This document shows positions 49,933-61,894 of a DNA stretch of 64,000 nt, in pieces; position 1 is the first letter of the stretch; each line of letters starts with the position of its first letter. The stretch covers positions 12,141,501 to 12,205,500 of the forward strand of contig NC_087258.1 in assembly GCF_037042905.1 (NCBI RefSeq), written 5' to 3'. The DNA comes from Lytechinus pictus (lineage: Eukaryota > Echinodermata > Echinoidea > Temnopleuroida > Toxopneustidae). A model generated the notes under the pieces. The model was not told the DNA's origin, searched no databases, and was given only the letters and a program-made list of their open reading frames with translations. The position numbers and the translations under genes were made by a program.

Positions 49933-50530
49933 GGGGAGCGTTTCACCCCGGGGGGGGGGGGGAGTCAAATGTATTGATGTACGAATAAACGAGTTTTTTT
50001 TTCTCTCTGTGTGCAAAATAACCCCTTGTTTTTCGCGGCCTTTATTTACACATTTTGGCCCCTGAACAAGTTGTCGCCAGAATATGACCCCGAGGAAAAA
50101 ACATACCCTAAACACGTTTGGCTAGTCTTTAAAAATAAGCTTTGGAAAAAAAACATACCCTCATTACGCTTTACCCAGCGATTGACCATTGACCAGTCTT
50201 TCAAAACCACCATTTTTCTTGAAAATCGGTGTTTTTGACACCCTTAACGAGCGCACGCGAGGCCCTCGTTCAAAACTGAAAAAACACCTTTAAACGCGTT
50301 TTTTTTTTTTTTTTTTTTTTTTTTTGGGGGGGGGGGTCACGCATTTGTACAGCAATATATTTGACTGGCTCTCCCCCCCCCCCGGGTGTTTCACCCGCGT
50401 TTCATCAACATTTTTATCCGACATGTTGTCAGATCTGACTACTCTCCTTGATTTTGATTGGCCGAGAAGTACAGATACTATGGTAATTGTCGGATAAAAT
50501 ATCCGAAAGTCCTTTCATGAAACGCTCCCC
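49933..50530. mobile_element. TIR MITE carrying a nested insertion
   Basis: The outer element starts GGGGAGCGTTTCA (49933) and ends TGAAACGCTCCCC (50530). Its inner right part contains TTATCCGACA and the inverse TGTCGGATAA. It is split by a second element (about 49949-50387) bounded by G and C runs (GGGGAGTCAAAT / TTTGACTGGCTCTCCCC) and flanked by the 9-bp direct repeat GTTTCACCC (49940-49948 and 50388-50396), the likely target duplication. No transposase in either. T run at 50301-50325. Confidence 0.75.
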
Positions 50531-50693
50531 TGAGATAGGAATTCTGTAAAGGCACGTTTAAACGGTATATTAGATGAAGGGGCGACCAGCACCCCCGGCC
50601 CTCGATCTCCCACTTCATCCCGAATAGTATGCACATGACTAAATATTGTTCTGTACACCTCCCCCCCCCCCCCCTCCACCCGCCGCCTATAAC

Positions 50694-51108
50694 GGGTAAA
50701 CTGCCGATTCGTCTATTGCCATCTCGTCCACTCATCACATGGTCTATCCTTTCATTTAGTCTTATGCCATTCCGTCTATCAACATTTCGTCTTTCAGCCA
50801 TTTGGTCCAATAATCACTTCGTCTAATCACCAGTTCGTCTCTGACCATTTCGTCTCATAACCACAGTTGGCCTGATACCCATTTTCTTTTATTCATTTCG
50901 CTTGATTTAACATTTAGTCCAATTCGACCAAATGCATGTTATATGGACTAAATGGCTATTAGACCAACTGGTTATTAGACGAATTGGCAATTGGACGAAA
51001 TGGCACTTAGACCATGTGGATAGTGGACGAACTGATGGCCAGGACCAAATGATAGTAGACGAGTTGGTAATTGGACGAATTGGAGTTAGACCAATTGGAA
51101 ATAAACCC
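50694..51108. mobile_element. Foldback element of degenerate TTCGTCTA units, copy 2
   Basis: Same organisation and orientation as 42271-42634. The left half has CATTTCGTCT and CATTTGGTCC phrases and the right half GACGAAATGG and GACCAACTGG; the centre is AT-rich near 50890. Ends are GGGTAAACTGCC and GGAAATAAACCC. Confidence 0.75.
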
Positions 51109-51920
51109 TATTACGTACATTCCCATGCACACTCCCTGTCAAATATGTGTACACGTTCCTTGAGAGCACCATGGACCGTGAGATCACTTCGTTATGGTTT
51201 TATGAATGATATAAACATGAAAATGCTTCTTATATAAGTTCTTTTCATAACCGTTTCATAACTGTTCTCATTCGACGATTTTCATGTATCTTAATGTTCG
51301 CTAATATATTTATGTTTTTCTCTATAAAAAATAACTAATGAGTAATTTATACACGAAGGGGGGGGGGGAGCACCTAAGGTTATAGCATTGTTATTTTTTA
51401 AATATATACATGTATTATATCACAGGAAAGTAAATCATGGACGCGATATGCTTGGAGGACACGTTGTGTGAAAAAAAATTCAAATCATTATTTTGTATCA
51501 GGAAAATACACCTTAATTACGTGCGAGTGTCATGTGCAAAATCTTTTCACCCACGTAAAAGTTGCATTTGAGATATCTTGTTGGTGATTATATTCCCAGA
51601 ATAATAAGATAATCCATTATGAATCATTTATATTAAGAAGGCGGTGCTTCTTTTTTTATATATTGTTAAAAGTATAGGATAAAATAAAAGAGGCTTATAT
51701 CTGAAATCTCTTTGAAGCTCAATGAAACTTAAATTAATGCATGCATCTTATATAAATAATTCATTTGAGAAAGGAAATAAAATTATGAACATGGATCAAT
51801 TTCTGAAGAATTCTGTCCGTTCAATAATCTTGGGAATGGAATATTTATCACAATTCTGCGTAGCAACGGGCGCCATGATAGATAACGATGGGAGAAGAGT
51901 GATAAAGAAAGAAAAAAAAA
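51109..51920. other. Intergenic stretch without recognised features
   Basis: AT-rich; one G11 run near 51358. Open frames are short and without resemblance to known families. Confidence 0.5.
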
Positions 51921-52275
51921 GTGGATACAAAAATTAAATGGGATGCAAAGAAAGACAGGGGGAGTTGACGAAAGAATGAAGGTGGGTGATGGAAACATAA
52001 TGAAGAAAAAAGAATAGGAAACAAAGAGAAAAGGAAAGAAAAGGAAAAAAGATAGAAAGAAAGAAAGAATAGGAAACAAAGAGAAAAGGAAAGAAAAGGA
52101 AAAAAAGAGAGAAAGAAAGAATAGGAAACAAAGAGAAAAGGAAAGAAAGAAAGAAAAGGAAAAAAAAGAGAAAAGAAAGAAAGAAAGAAAGAATAGGAAA
52201 CAAAGAGAGAAAGAAAGAAAGAAACAAACAAACAAAGAAACAAAGAAACAAAGAAAGAATGAAAGAATGAACGAA
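51921..52275. repeat. Purine minisatellite with higher-order GAATAGGAAACAAAGAGAAA units
   Basis: The phrase GAATAGGAAACAAAGAGAAA recurs near 52012, 52067, 52119 and 52190, separated by variable runs of GAAA and GGAAA. Nearly all purine on the plus strand. The long hydrophobic frames on the minus strand are artefacts. Confidence 0.85.
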
Positions 52276-52572
52276 ATATGGGACAGGAGGGAGAGAGAAA
52301 GAAACCATGGAATTCACACAAGAAAGAAAACTACATATATAAAATAACAACGCATTGAAAAGAAAAAAAATCAAAATGGATATGGAGGGAGAGTCAGAAT
52401 AGAAAAAAACGTCGTAAAGTATTAAAAAAATGAAAGACAGAGTGGTTGTACAGAAACCAACAAAGAAATTTAAAAAAAAAACACTTACAAAATAAAGAAA
52501 ATGTAAAGAAAAATTTGATTGTTTAGAGAGAGCTAGAAAGAAAAAGGCGAGGACACAAGACATGCTCTAATG

Positions 52573-53135
52573 TTGTTAGGGCACTTGTGCTCCCCAGGCT
52601 TGACTATGCATGGTGGGTGTTTGCCTATCGGGTATCAGTAAACAAGATGTTGGAAGACTTCAACACCTTGAGAATAAATGTGCACGCTTACTCTGTCAAA
52701 AAAACAAACAAACATGGTGTCATGCTTATACCCCTCTTATAAATGAACTTCATTGGCTACCTGTTCCTGAAAGAATACATTATCGAAGTCTTGTTCAAAC
52801 TTATAAATCTCTGTCAACCACATTTTCTTCTCACATTTTTTCACTGTTTTAGCAACAAAGATCAACATACTCCCTTCGTTCTACATCTGCTCCTTCCCAT
52901 ATCATTCCTAAATAATAAAAAAATAGACCGGCTTCAATTCTTTTCAATCTCTTGCCCCCCCCCCCGACTTTGGAACAAACTCCCAACATCTCCCGACTCA
53001 GACATCTCTTCTCTTGACCTCTTAAAACACACCTGTATAAACTATAAACCTTAACTTGCCAATATCAGCACCTCATGAAAAGTGCTATATAAATCCAATT
53101 ATTGTTATTATTATTATTATCATTATTATTATAAC
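52573..53135 (+). mobile_element. CR1-like LINE, 3' end of reverse transcriptase ORF2, degenerate
   Basis: The conceptual frames contain LVLPRLDYA, LQHLENKCARLL, INELHWLPVPERIHYRSL and PRLWNKLP, in the order found at the C-terminal end of CR1/L2-type reverse transcriptase proteins. At least one frameshift (near 52615) and an interrupted frame near 52850 make it a pseudogene. The 3' UTR ends AAAGTGCTATATAAATCC followed by a (TTA)n tail, like the copy at 25425-25672. 5' truncated. Confidence 0.85.
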
Positions 53136-54253
53136 AGGAAGAACTGGATTAAAAAAAAAGTATCAGATGAAGAGAAAGTCAGAACTGTAGAAACAGAAAG
53201 ATTCCGACCCTATAAAGATATATAGAATTAGATTTCAATTCATGATTGAAATTATATAAGAATCTATACCCCCATTAATACGTTAATACAAAAAATTGTT
53301 TCATAATTTACTTATTTCCCCTTTCTCTCTCTCTCATTTCCCCCCTTTTTTTTTTTGGGGGGGGGCCTTTTCTCGGTAGTTTATTTATTTATTTTTTTTT
53401 TGGGGGGGGGGGCAAGTCGAGTGCCCCTTTACCCGCATCTTTGAAATCAGATCACCCTCCCCTATGTACTCGTAAATATTATGAGGACTTTCTTAACGTC
53501 AATCATTACTCCCACGTCGAATATCTGATTTTTTCCCCCCACGTTTGCATTCTTAAGATATTGTGAAGGTCATTCAATAATTTAGTCTAACTCTTGCGAA
53601 ATAACGATCATCATTAGACATTGACGACATCTTTGATTGGCAAATTGGCATTTGGGGGAGGTTGTTCCTTGAATGCGTTCCAAGACAGGTCAGAGGCAAA
53701 CGATATCAAATGCACTTTATTTCTTAATCGACTCATTGGGTAAAAGAGAAATTGGTATTTAGATCCTACTTTTATTAGGCGAAAGGATTGAATACACTTT
53801 TATCATCTTTTTGGAGCGCCAGTTGTTAACTCATGCAAAAGTAGAGATTATTGTAATAATACATGAATTGAAAGATGCCCTATAATTTGAAATAAAATTA
53901 TACGAATGATGACATAAAATAAATGTAAATTATTTTTGTTAAGTTATCTTTGTTATGGATCTTGAATAAGAAAGATTTAAATCTGTATTGTATTGTATTG
54001 TATTTATTTAATCACGGTAAAACTTACATTCAGTCATAACAGACTGCTTTTCAGCAAGTCTGTAATATTATCATATTCATAGGCATTATAATAGTTCTGT
54101 TTGAGACATTTGCAAATTTCTTATTGCGATGGTATACCGGTATATCTAAACAAAAAGAAAAAATCAGAACCGCGGTCCGGGGCGATAAAATTAATGTGCC
54201 TCCGGGCAAATGATTTTGAAAGCGGCCTTATTTCAAGTTTGATGATTTACTCT
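53136..54253. other. Intergenic stretch
   Basis: No gene recognised. T runs next to G runs near 53345-53365 and 53390-53412 resemble transposon poly-G ends but lack a partner. A short TATTG repeat lies near 53985. Confidence 0.5.
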
Positions 54254-54405
54254 GATTGGTTGATTGATTGATTAGTATGTTGCTTAATTGATTTCAGTGA
54301 TTGATTGATACATTGCTTGTTTGATTGATTGATTTCATTGATTGATTGATTGATTGATTTATTGACTGGTATGTTGGTTAATTGATTTCAATGATTGATT
54401 GATAC
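54254..54405. repeat. (GATT)n satellite tract, left part
   Basis: Degenerate TGATTGATTGAT repeat, interrupted at 54406 by the hAT-like element and resuming at 55626. The target duplication attgatac is drawn from this repeat. Confidence 0.9.
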
Positions 54406-55625
54406 CAGTGGCGTACCGTGGGTCACGGCATTGGGGGGGGGGGGGCACCATCAAAAATTTTGAGTCACCTAGTGAGCGCGCGAAGCGCGCTCAGTTGCCA
54501 GGTATACTGACCTAAAAGAGACATTTAAGGACAGTGCCATTAAACGGATATGTATCTCACTGATCAAATAATGCGAGCGCCAAGCCCGAGCTGAAAATTT
54601 TTCACATTCAGACCTAGAAAGGGACATTATAAGCAAATTTTTGTTATCATGTTACATACCTGTCTCGCTAAAGAACCAATACGAGCGCGAAGCACAAGCT
54701 GAAATTTTTGTATATATTGACTCCAAACAGGGACATTTTAAGGACTATATTTTAAGAATCAATTAAGAGTATACATATCTCACCATATTCATCTAATGCG
54801 AGTGCCAAGCGCTTGCTGATTTTGTTACAATTATATCTAAACACAGGAAGCACTTGTAGTCATTGTAATCATGATTAACATAGGCCTACGCATCTCACTA
54901 ATCAAATATTGCGAGCGCGAGCTGAAATTTAGGAAATTCAGACCTAAAGAGGGGCATTCTAAGGCTTGTTTGTAGGAATACAATAAGACCATACGTATTT
55001 CACTAACCAAATGATGCGAGCGCGAAGCGCGAGCTGAAAATTTTTGATATTCAGATCAGGAAAAAGGGACATTTAAGGACTGATTTTAGGAATTCATGAA
55101 GAGCAGACATATCTCACTAATCCTTTAATGCGAACGTTAGCACGGACAGGAAATGTTTTATATTAAGACCTTAAAATGGGGCGATCACTTTAAGTAGTCA
55201 TGAAAAAGAAGCTACATAAAACAATAATAGCTCGAAGTGCGAGGAAACCTATTTGGTGTATATTGACTTGATTTGACAACGTCACGTCTCTCAAATATAC
55301 TTGAAAACTATAGTAATCCGAAAAACATATTTGATCTATTATATCTAGTTAAACTGACGATGCGAGCACCAAGAACAATGAAGACTAAGGCCCTGAGCAA
55401 ATTATGTTTCATAAAGTTATGACCAAAAAAAATTTATTCATGTAATATACAGTAATATAACATAATTATAATAAATTATAATATAAAATTCATAATTTCT
55501 TCTTTCCCACTAATTTTCTCTTCCTTTCTCCCTCTTTTTCTCCTTTTCCCCGTTTTATTTTTTTGCCAGCCGATTGGGGGGGGGGCACGTGCCCCCCATG
55601 CCCCCCTCCCGTAGTTACGCCACTG
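54406..55625. mobile_element. hAT-like element made of about 115-bp units with a GC palindrome
   Basis: Starts CAGTGGCGTACCGTGGG and ends GTAGTTACGCCACTG; the 8-bp duplication attgatac is perfect (54398-54405 and 55626-55633). G runs lie just inside the ends. The body is 8-9 tandem units, with cores like GCGAGCGCGAAGCGCGAGC near 54472, 54571, 54681, 54797, 54910, 55014, 55128, 55230 and 55360. Each core is followed by a GCTGAAAATTTT-like phrase and, in most units, AAAGGGACATTT. No transposase. Shares ends with 28204-28542 and modules with 48290-49080. Confidence 0.9.
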
Positions 55626-56165
55626 ATTGATACATTGCTTGATTGATACATTGATTGATTGATTGATTGATTGATACATTGATTGATTGATACATTGCTT
55701 GATTGATACATTGCTTGATTGATTGATTGTTCATTTGATCAGTTGCTTGCTTGGTTGATTGATTGATTTGTATGTTCGTTAATTGATTTCAATGATTGGT
55801 TGATTGCTTGATTGATTGATTGATTGATTGATTCATTCATTCATTCATTAGTTGATTGATTGATTGATTAGTAAATCAATTGTTGGTTGGTTGATTGAAT
55901 AACGGATTGATTGATAGAATGAATGATTGATTGATTGATTGATCGATTGATTGATTTATTGATTAGTATTTTGGTTAATTGATTTTAATGATTGATTGCT
56001 TGCTTGTTTGATTGTTTGATTGATTGACTGATTGATTGATTGATTAATTAATTAATTCATTCATTCATTCATTAGTTGATTGATTGATTGATAAGTTGGT
56101 TTAGAAATTGATTGATTGATCGATTAATAAATTGATTGATTGATTGATTGATCGATCGATTGACT
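55626..56165. repeat. (GATT)n satellite tract, right part
   Basis: Long degenerate GATTGATT repeat with GATAC, ATTAATT and ATTCATTC variants, about 540 bp. It was continuous with 54254-54405 before the hAT-like insertion. Confidence 0.95.
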
Positions 56166-57660
56166 TATTATATCTCTTTCAAACACTATCTATGCATGCA
56201 ATGAAGGAATATTATACCTGATCCAATGGGTTTTGATCTCCATGTCACCCATGTTGCTACAGCACTCTCGCTGTTTTTGTTGATGATGTCGTTATTTATG
56301 GACCACGCCGTTATTTATGCAAGCTGTACTGGGGTAAAAATCATTTAACCTTTGAGGCAAGCACTATATATTTATCGTGATCTGATCATGAAGATCGCGT
56401 GTCAAGAAGACACGTAGAAAATATGGAGACGGAAATTACTGATGAAAAATGGTGACATGTTTTGGAGGCTTGCCTGTGCGCGATTGATAGACAGTTCTGC
56501 TTTATTTTGAGCATCATTAAGGTGATTAAAGGATTATCACTTCGGGAGGTTTGAGCTAGTTTGCATGTTCCGGGATCGTTGCACTGTAGACCATCTCGTC
56601 AATCACTTTCGCAGACGCTTTCTATAACGCAGAGAATCCTTTGTCAAAAGCCTTTCATAACGACAAAGCCTTTGTCGAAAATCGGTGAATCAAAACAGCA
56701 GTGTCGTCTTGGACTCTGGACAAACGACATATTTACAGTTTTTTCATCCGGTCAGAATCTTAAGACGGTGTGCTGTCCCGGTCCACCAACTTTCGACAAT
56801 GACCTCTTATCTGTCCATTGTGATTTGGTGGGCATTTTCAATAGATTCTGAACCGTGCAGAAAGCGTCTGCGAAGTGGTGCTGAACTACGATTTCGACTG
56901 AAAAATGGTCGATCTTGGAGGGGACTCAGTCCCAAGAATGCTACCAGTTTGCTTATATCAGTGGCGAATTCATGTGGTGGCACATCCAGCCTATGCCCCC
57001 CCCCCCCCGCCCCGTTTGAGAGCCATAAAAGATATTCTATAGTGGATTATGTACATACGCAAAGTTAAGAACTTTATTTTGCTTGTCAAACTTTCGTGAC
57101 ATATATATAGACTCCCATCATTTATGAGTGACGATCCCCTTTATTTTATTTATTTATTTTTATTTTTTTTGTGGGGAGACTTTCGATTAATTTCTGACCA
57201 AAAATGCCCCCCCCCCCCCCGCCCCGTAAATCTACACATGAAAGAAACCCTGCATTATTTTCCCCCACAAAGAATGAATTTATGTACGAAAATTGACCTA
57301 TTATCGACAGTGTGATAAAACTGGACTTGATTCGTTTGGATTTGCAACTTGTAACTTGTGGGCCTGTGGTTAGAATATATTTTTTGCCTTATGCCAGAAG
57401 GCAAGTGTCCATTCAAATCTATTTGAAATGTAATTATATGTGCAGGATTTCCGGCTTCGTAAATACCGCGCAGTTGTTACCAATTTCCCCAAAATCCCCC
57501 CTATTTATGTTCTGTTAAACATGGAAGCATAAGTTAGCTTTAACAATGCTATTGTTGTCTCAGTAATATGTTAATGATAAAGGAAAACTCAGTTCATGAC
57601 AGCTGTTGATCTAGAAAAGATGGAACAGAAAATATTCTGACCTACAAAAGAACGGGCGGT
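56166..57660. other. Intergenic stretch with small inverted repeat and C runs
   Basis: No gene recognised. A short inverted pair, CGCAGACGCTTTCT (near 56608) and AGAAAGCGTCTGCG (near 56860), brackets about 240 bp. CAGTGGCGAATTCATG near 56964 resembles a hAT end but has no partner. C runs lie near 57000 and 57211. The 10-mer TACCGCGCAG occurs at 57464 and 57674. Confidence 0.45.
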
Positions 57661-57685
57661 TTGTTTCTGATTATACCGCGCAGGT

Positions 57686-57985
57686 TTGGAACAGGCTTGC
57701 TCTATAAGAACCGTCAGCTTGAATTTGACCGAATTTTATTTAGTAATTGAGGGGAAAGTAAGGATTAAGATAAGATTATATCATCAAGGAATAATGGCTA
57801 GGACATGGAACTCGGGCGTTGGTATGACACAAACGTCTGAAATGATTAAATCATGTGACAGTCTTAAACGGAGACTAGACAGCCACTTCCGACCAGCCAT
57901 GTCGACCTATAATCAGTCGAAAAATGCTAAAAGATTTTTTCTTTCAAGTTCAGGTTTATCATCAATGCCTGTTAACATAATTTAA
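57686..57985 (+). other. Orphan open frame, 99 codons, possible terminal exon
   Basis: The frame has mixed, protein-like composition, unlike the AT-driven frames nearby, and lies in CpG-rich sequence. It contains MARTWNSGVGMTQTSEM and SLKRRLDSHFRP. A possible splice acceptor, pyrimidine-poor but ending CCGCGCAG, lies just upstream (57674-57683), and an AATAAA is near 58103. I recognise no family. It could be an exon, a transposon fragment or chance. Confidence 0.25.
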
Positions 57986-57999
57986 ACAAACAAAACGAC

Positions 58000-58943
58000 T
58001 TAAACAATAGCAAATATGTTGAATTGCATATGTTTAAAAGTTGTATTCTATAATTATGTATGCAAAAGAGTTCGTTTTGAACTGGTTAATTCGTCATGAA
58101 ATAAATTTCAAGGTTCTTTTTATTCTCTGCATAAAAAGGAAAGAGAAAAAAAAGGAATAAAGAATCTCTCTATAATTAACAACTAGTAAACAGCATACAG
58201 TAATCTGTAATTTTTTAAATCAGAGTTAAAAGGGGGATTTAGTGAATCTAGAATGAAAATGAATTTTTCAAAAGAAACATTTTAGTGGCATCGATTATCA
58301 CGAAAACCGGCCTTCATTCTGACGTCAGAAGGGGTAAGTTTTTTTTTCTCAGACAAGCACATTTAAAAGGGGGAGGGTCAACTGTCACCACCATTTTCCG
58401 CAGCCCTTTCCCGTGTTTTTTTTTCTGACAGCAAGTAACAAAAAATGAAAATTTGATATAAATTCTGTTAATGGACAATCTGCCCCCCCCCCCTCGCCCC
58501 ATCTATAAATTCACTTTATTTTTAAAGGGGCATTTTTACTAATTCTTTGGAGATTAAGATAAAATAAGGTCTAAAATGATTTTTATTATTAGTAGTATTA
58601 CAAAAAAGACATCCACGTTTAAATAGAAAATGAAATTTTGTTCCATGGTAAGCCTAATTATCAGCTGGCTAGTTTGTATCCCAAGATACATATGCGCTGT
58701 GTTAGTATTGAAATAAAATTTTGATTGTCATTTCGTTTTTTACAATTCCACAGGATTCTCTTTATTGAATAACAATAAATAACAAATATAATCAGTTTGA
58801 TATTGATCAATGAGAATTATCAAAAAAAAACTAAACATAATATAGTATAATTATACATGTATATTGTCATGACTTATTATTTCAAGTTCATGACGAAGGT
58901 GCTAGTCTTGGTTAAAAGAGGGTTATTGTTTCCAAAAATAATT
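58000..58943. other. Intergenic stretch
   Basis: No gene recognised. AT-rich, with a C-run segment at about 58370-58500 (CTGCCCCCCCCCCTCGCCCC) that resembles poly-C transposon ends. Confidence 0.45.
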
Positions 58944-59106
58944 GTAAACCCGTGTTTAACCCAGGTTTAGTTAAACCCGGCTATCAGAACACCAAAATAT
59001 TTAAACTACACTTAGACCAGAGGTGATGTTTAGAGGAGGTTTAGTAAAACCAGGGTTAACTTTAAACTAGGGTTAAATTAAACCTGCTATCAGAATACGG
59101 GCCTTA
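58944..59106. mobile_element. Diverged MITE related to 13173-13485
   Basis: The right end reads AACCTGCTATCAGAATACGG (59081-59100), then GCC and TTA, as in the 13-kb copy. The left part has TTAAACCCGGCTATCAGAAC near 58971-58990. AGGTTTAGT and AACCAGGGTTAA phrases make it partly self-complementary. Shorter and older than the 13-kb copy. Confidence 0.65.
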
Positions 59107-59245
59107 GTCTTTAAAATCAAGGTTAATCTTCACACTATCATCATTGATCTACATCTGGTACATTATTGTAAACTTATCTTTGTAAAATCATGAAATCTTA
59201 GCTGAAAACCCATAATTCTGATGATCACTAACACAGACAGTGTAT

Positions 59246-59836
59246 TAAAGGAGAATGAAACCCTTGAAACCAGCTGAATCCATATCAAAGAGAAAAATCA
59301 AAGAAACATATTGTTGAAAGTTTGAGGAAGATTGAATGAATAATAAGAAAGTTATGAGCATTTAAATATTGAGATCACTAGTGCCATGTAGATCCTCCCA
59401 TCGGCAATGCGACCAAGATCTGTGATATCACACACGTACAACTCCCTCATTACTCTAGTACTTATTTCACTTTATATTCTCACTTTTATAGAGTCTATCA
59501 CAAGGTGAGGTGTTCTCTTTATGAGATCACAAGTACAGAAGTTTCACAACATTATACCATTGATGAATCGTTTGTCATATGATTAGAATAAGCAAAAAGA
59601 GATGTTTTGGGGTATATTTTCAGTGTCCAAATGGGAGAGTTGTACGTGTGTGACATCACAGATCTTGGTCGCATTGCCAATGGGAGGATCTCCATAGCAT
59701 TAGTGATCTCGACATTCAAATGCTTATAACTCTTTTATCGCTAGTCCTATTTTACTCAAAGTTTTGTTGATCTTATTCTTTGATTTTTCTGCTTTCACAA
59801 AAGCTAACTTGCTCCAAGAGTTTCATTCTCCTTTAA
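59246..59836. mobile_element. TTAA-flanked MITE with long inverted repeats
   Basis: Starts TTAAAGGAGAATGAAAC and ends GTTTCATTCTCCTTTAA. The arms are complementary for roughly 200 bp, including CCAAGATCTGTGATATCACA on the left and its inverse near 59652-59672. No coding. TTAA duplication with AG start suggests the Kolobok superfamily. Confidence 0.85.
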
Positions 59837-59883
59837 TATTCCTTGATAAAAATACCCGACATTTGATGGAATTCCCCCGTGGG

Positions 59884-60053
59884 AATTCCGTGCTCATTTT
59901 GCTTATTCTCAGCAATTACACATTTTCTACCAGAGTCATTAGGCACATATTTTTTCATTTATAGATCCAAACAATAATTATTAGGTGACAATTTCATTGG
60001 ATTCTGTATGAACTCATTTTGAGATCGTTACCACAACTGGAATTTACCTTTAA
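59884..60053. mobile_element. Truncated TTAA MITE, second copy of the 2374-2775 family
   Basis: Reverse orientation relative to 2374-2775; it keeps the terminal ACTGGAATTTACCTTTAA and the inner GATCGTTACC, ACAGAATCC and TTCTCAGCAATTACACA phrases. It lacks the other end and lies 48 bp from the MITE at 59246-59836. Confidence 0.75.
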
Positions 60054-61348
60054 GATCAAACAGTAAATTTCGGTAAATTTGCTTCTTTTCATCATAACCT
60101 TTCTCATCACCTTTGTCTGTTTTAGGGTACGCATAATTTTGTATACCTATTATCTATCATGTCTATTGTTATTTTAACATGCGTTTTGTAGGGGGCGGCT
60201 TACCAAGATTTGAAATAGACTTTAAGGTCAGTTACTTTCATCAGAAAACATCTAATTAAAAACATAAGTGCCTGCAGCATTTTACGACATACTTCTCGTC
60301 AAAATTCACAGCTCATCTGTTTTATTGCAATCTGTAATAAGTTTATCATTTTGAACTAAAAAAATGAGAACTGTCTCAATTTTCTCATAAATAAAAGAAA
60401 ATGAGGTATTTCATGTAAAATAAATGAAAAGAAAAAATATCAAAAACTTGGTAAATGCCTCATTGAGTTGATTTACGTAATATGCACTTTGCCAGAATGT
60501 GCCGTAACACCCCCCCCCCCACACACACATACACCCCCACACGCACACATCCTTATGTCCATCCAATGTCTGCTCTGTTCTTGTCCTAACATTACCTGTC
60601 CCCTGTCTGTGTGTTCGCCCACGCAAATCCGAAGATCCAACAGACTTTGCCCATCTTCTTTGATTAGCGGCCACCAGAACTTGAAGAGGTGTCATCCAAA
60701 CAAGTGTCCGTCACAAAAGAATGTCCATCGGTTACTTCCAACTTCTGAAGGTATATGTTTTCCATATAAAGGCCTGTACACGTCACAATATGTAGGCCTA
60801 TACTGTGTACATTGGGATTGTATAGATTTGGCCAGTTGGAAGAAGTAGGCCGTAGCTTGGTCATTTTCGGAAAAATATACACCACAATCCAGTCTGTCAA
60901 AATATCAAAACAGAAAATAAGGAAATGTTAAAATTTGTAGTATTGTTTTCTATTTGCCTATAATTTCAGGCCAACTTAAAATTCTACTTTCAACGGATAA
61001 TTGACATATGTTTGCTGTCATTTCTCAAAACCAAATTTCCCTCAACAGTAGGCCTATGTCCTATTTACAAATCGTGCTCGCATTATTTTTGATATCAGAT
61101 CGTTCTTTATTTTGTAATTGAAAATATTATCTTGATACTCCGAGGGAGTCATGTACATGTGACTTTCCAAGTAATCCCATCCCAATTTTTATGTTTTCAT
61201 TATTTTCATTATTCCAATTCATTGGAAACCATTGATTAATCCTTTTCCTTCCATCTGTAGGCCAATAGTCTATTTTTTATACGAAAATAAACAAAAATCA
61301 GTTTTATTCACTTCAATTCTATTCAACTCGATATCACATGAACAGTGC
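60054..61348. other. Intergenic stretch
   Basis: No gene recognised. C run followed by (CA)n at about 60510-60550. TAGGCCTA sites near 60793 and 61050. The 126-residue frame at 60468-60848 starts across the C/CA repeat and resembles no family I know. Confidence 0.5.
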
Positions 61349-61495
61349 ATATGATGATGATGATGACGATGATGACGATGATGATGATGATGACGATGAT
61401 GATGGAGATGATGATGGAGATGATGATGGTGATGGTGGAGATGATGATGGTGATGATGATGATGATGATGTTGATGATGATGATGATGATGATGG
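61349..61495. repeat. (GAT)n trinucleotide microsatellite
   Basis: About 145 bp of GAT repeats with GAC, GGA and GGT variants. The poly-Asp frame it creates is an artefact. Confidence 0.95.
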
Positions 61496-61894
61496 TACCA
61501 AAATGAGCATTCAATTATTTCATTTATATAGACAAGTTAATGATAGAAACTATAGTAATCATTTAGTCAAATTAACAAATTACCCTGTAGGCCTATACAT
61601 GTATAGTTGCTTCAATCCATACCTATTCTATGGGGGCTCATACACTTATTGACGGTCTTCACAATTAAAACAGGGACATTATTATGTAACGGCGGATAGG
61701 AATTGACTTGACATGGCATAGAGGATTGCAGACCAGCTATGCTCACACTCGGTATTTACTTTTGTCTGCGTGCAAGACTGCTTTGGTTTGAACCCAACGT
61801 GAAAGACAAGGCGTGGGTCCAATGTCATTACTACATAGCTCTTCAATTTATCGTCTGGCACGCAATGGTCGCTCGGAGAATCAACGAAAATAAA

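Noticed and set aside
51783..52563. 150-209-residue hydrophobic frames on the minus strand
   Set aside because: Translation of a purine-rich minisatellite; Phe/Leu/Ser bias comes from TTTC/TTCC repeats.
55626..56165. CRISPR-like regular repeat
   Set aside because: It is a degenerate 4-bp GATT repeat without spacers, in a eukaryotic genome.
56960..57030. hAT element with CAGTGGCGAATTCATG end
   Set aside because: No matching right end or 8-bp duplication was found, so it is at most a solo end.
61338..61652. Poly-Asp acidic protein
   Set aside because: Artefact of the (GAT)n microsatellite.
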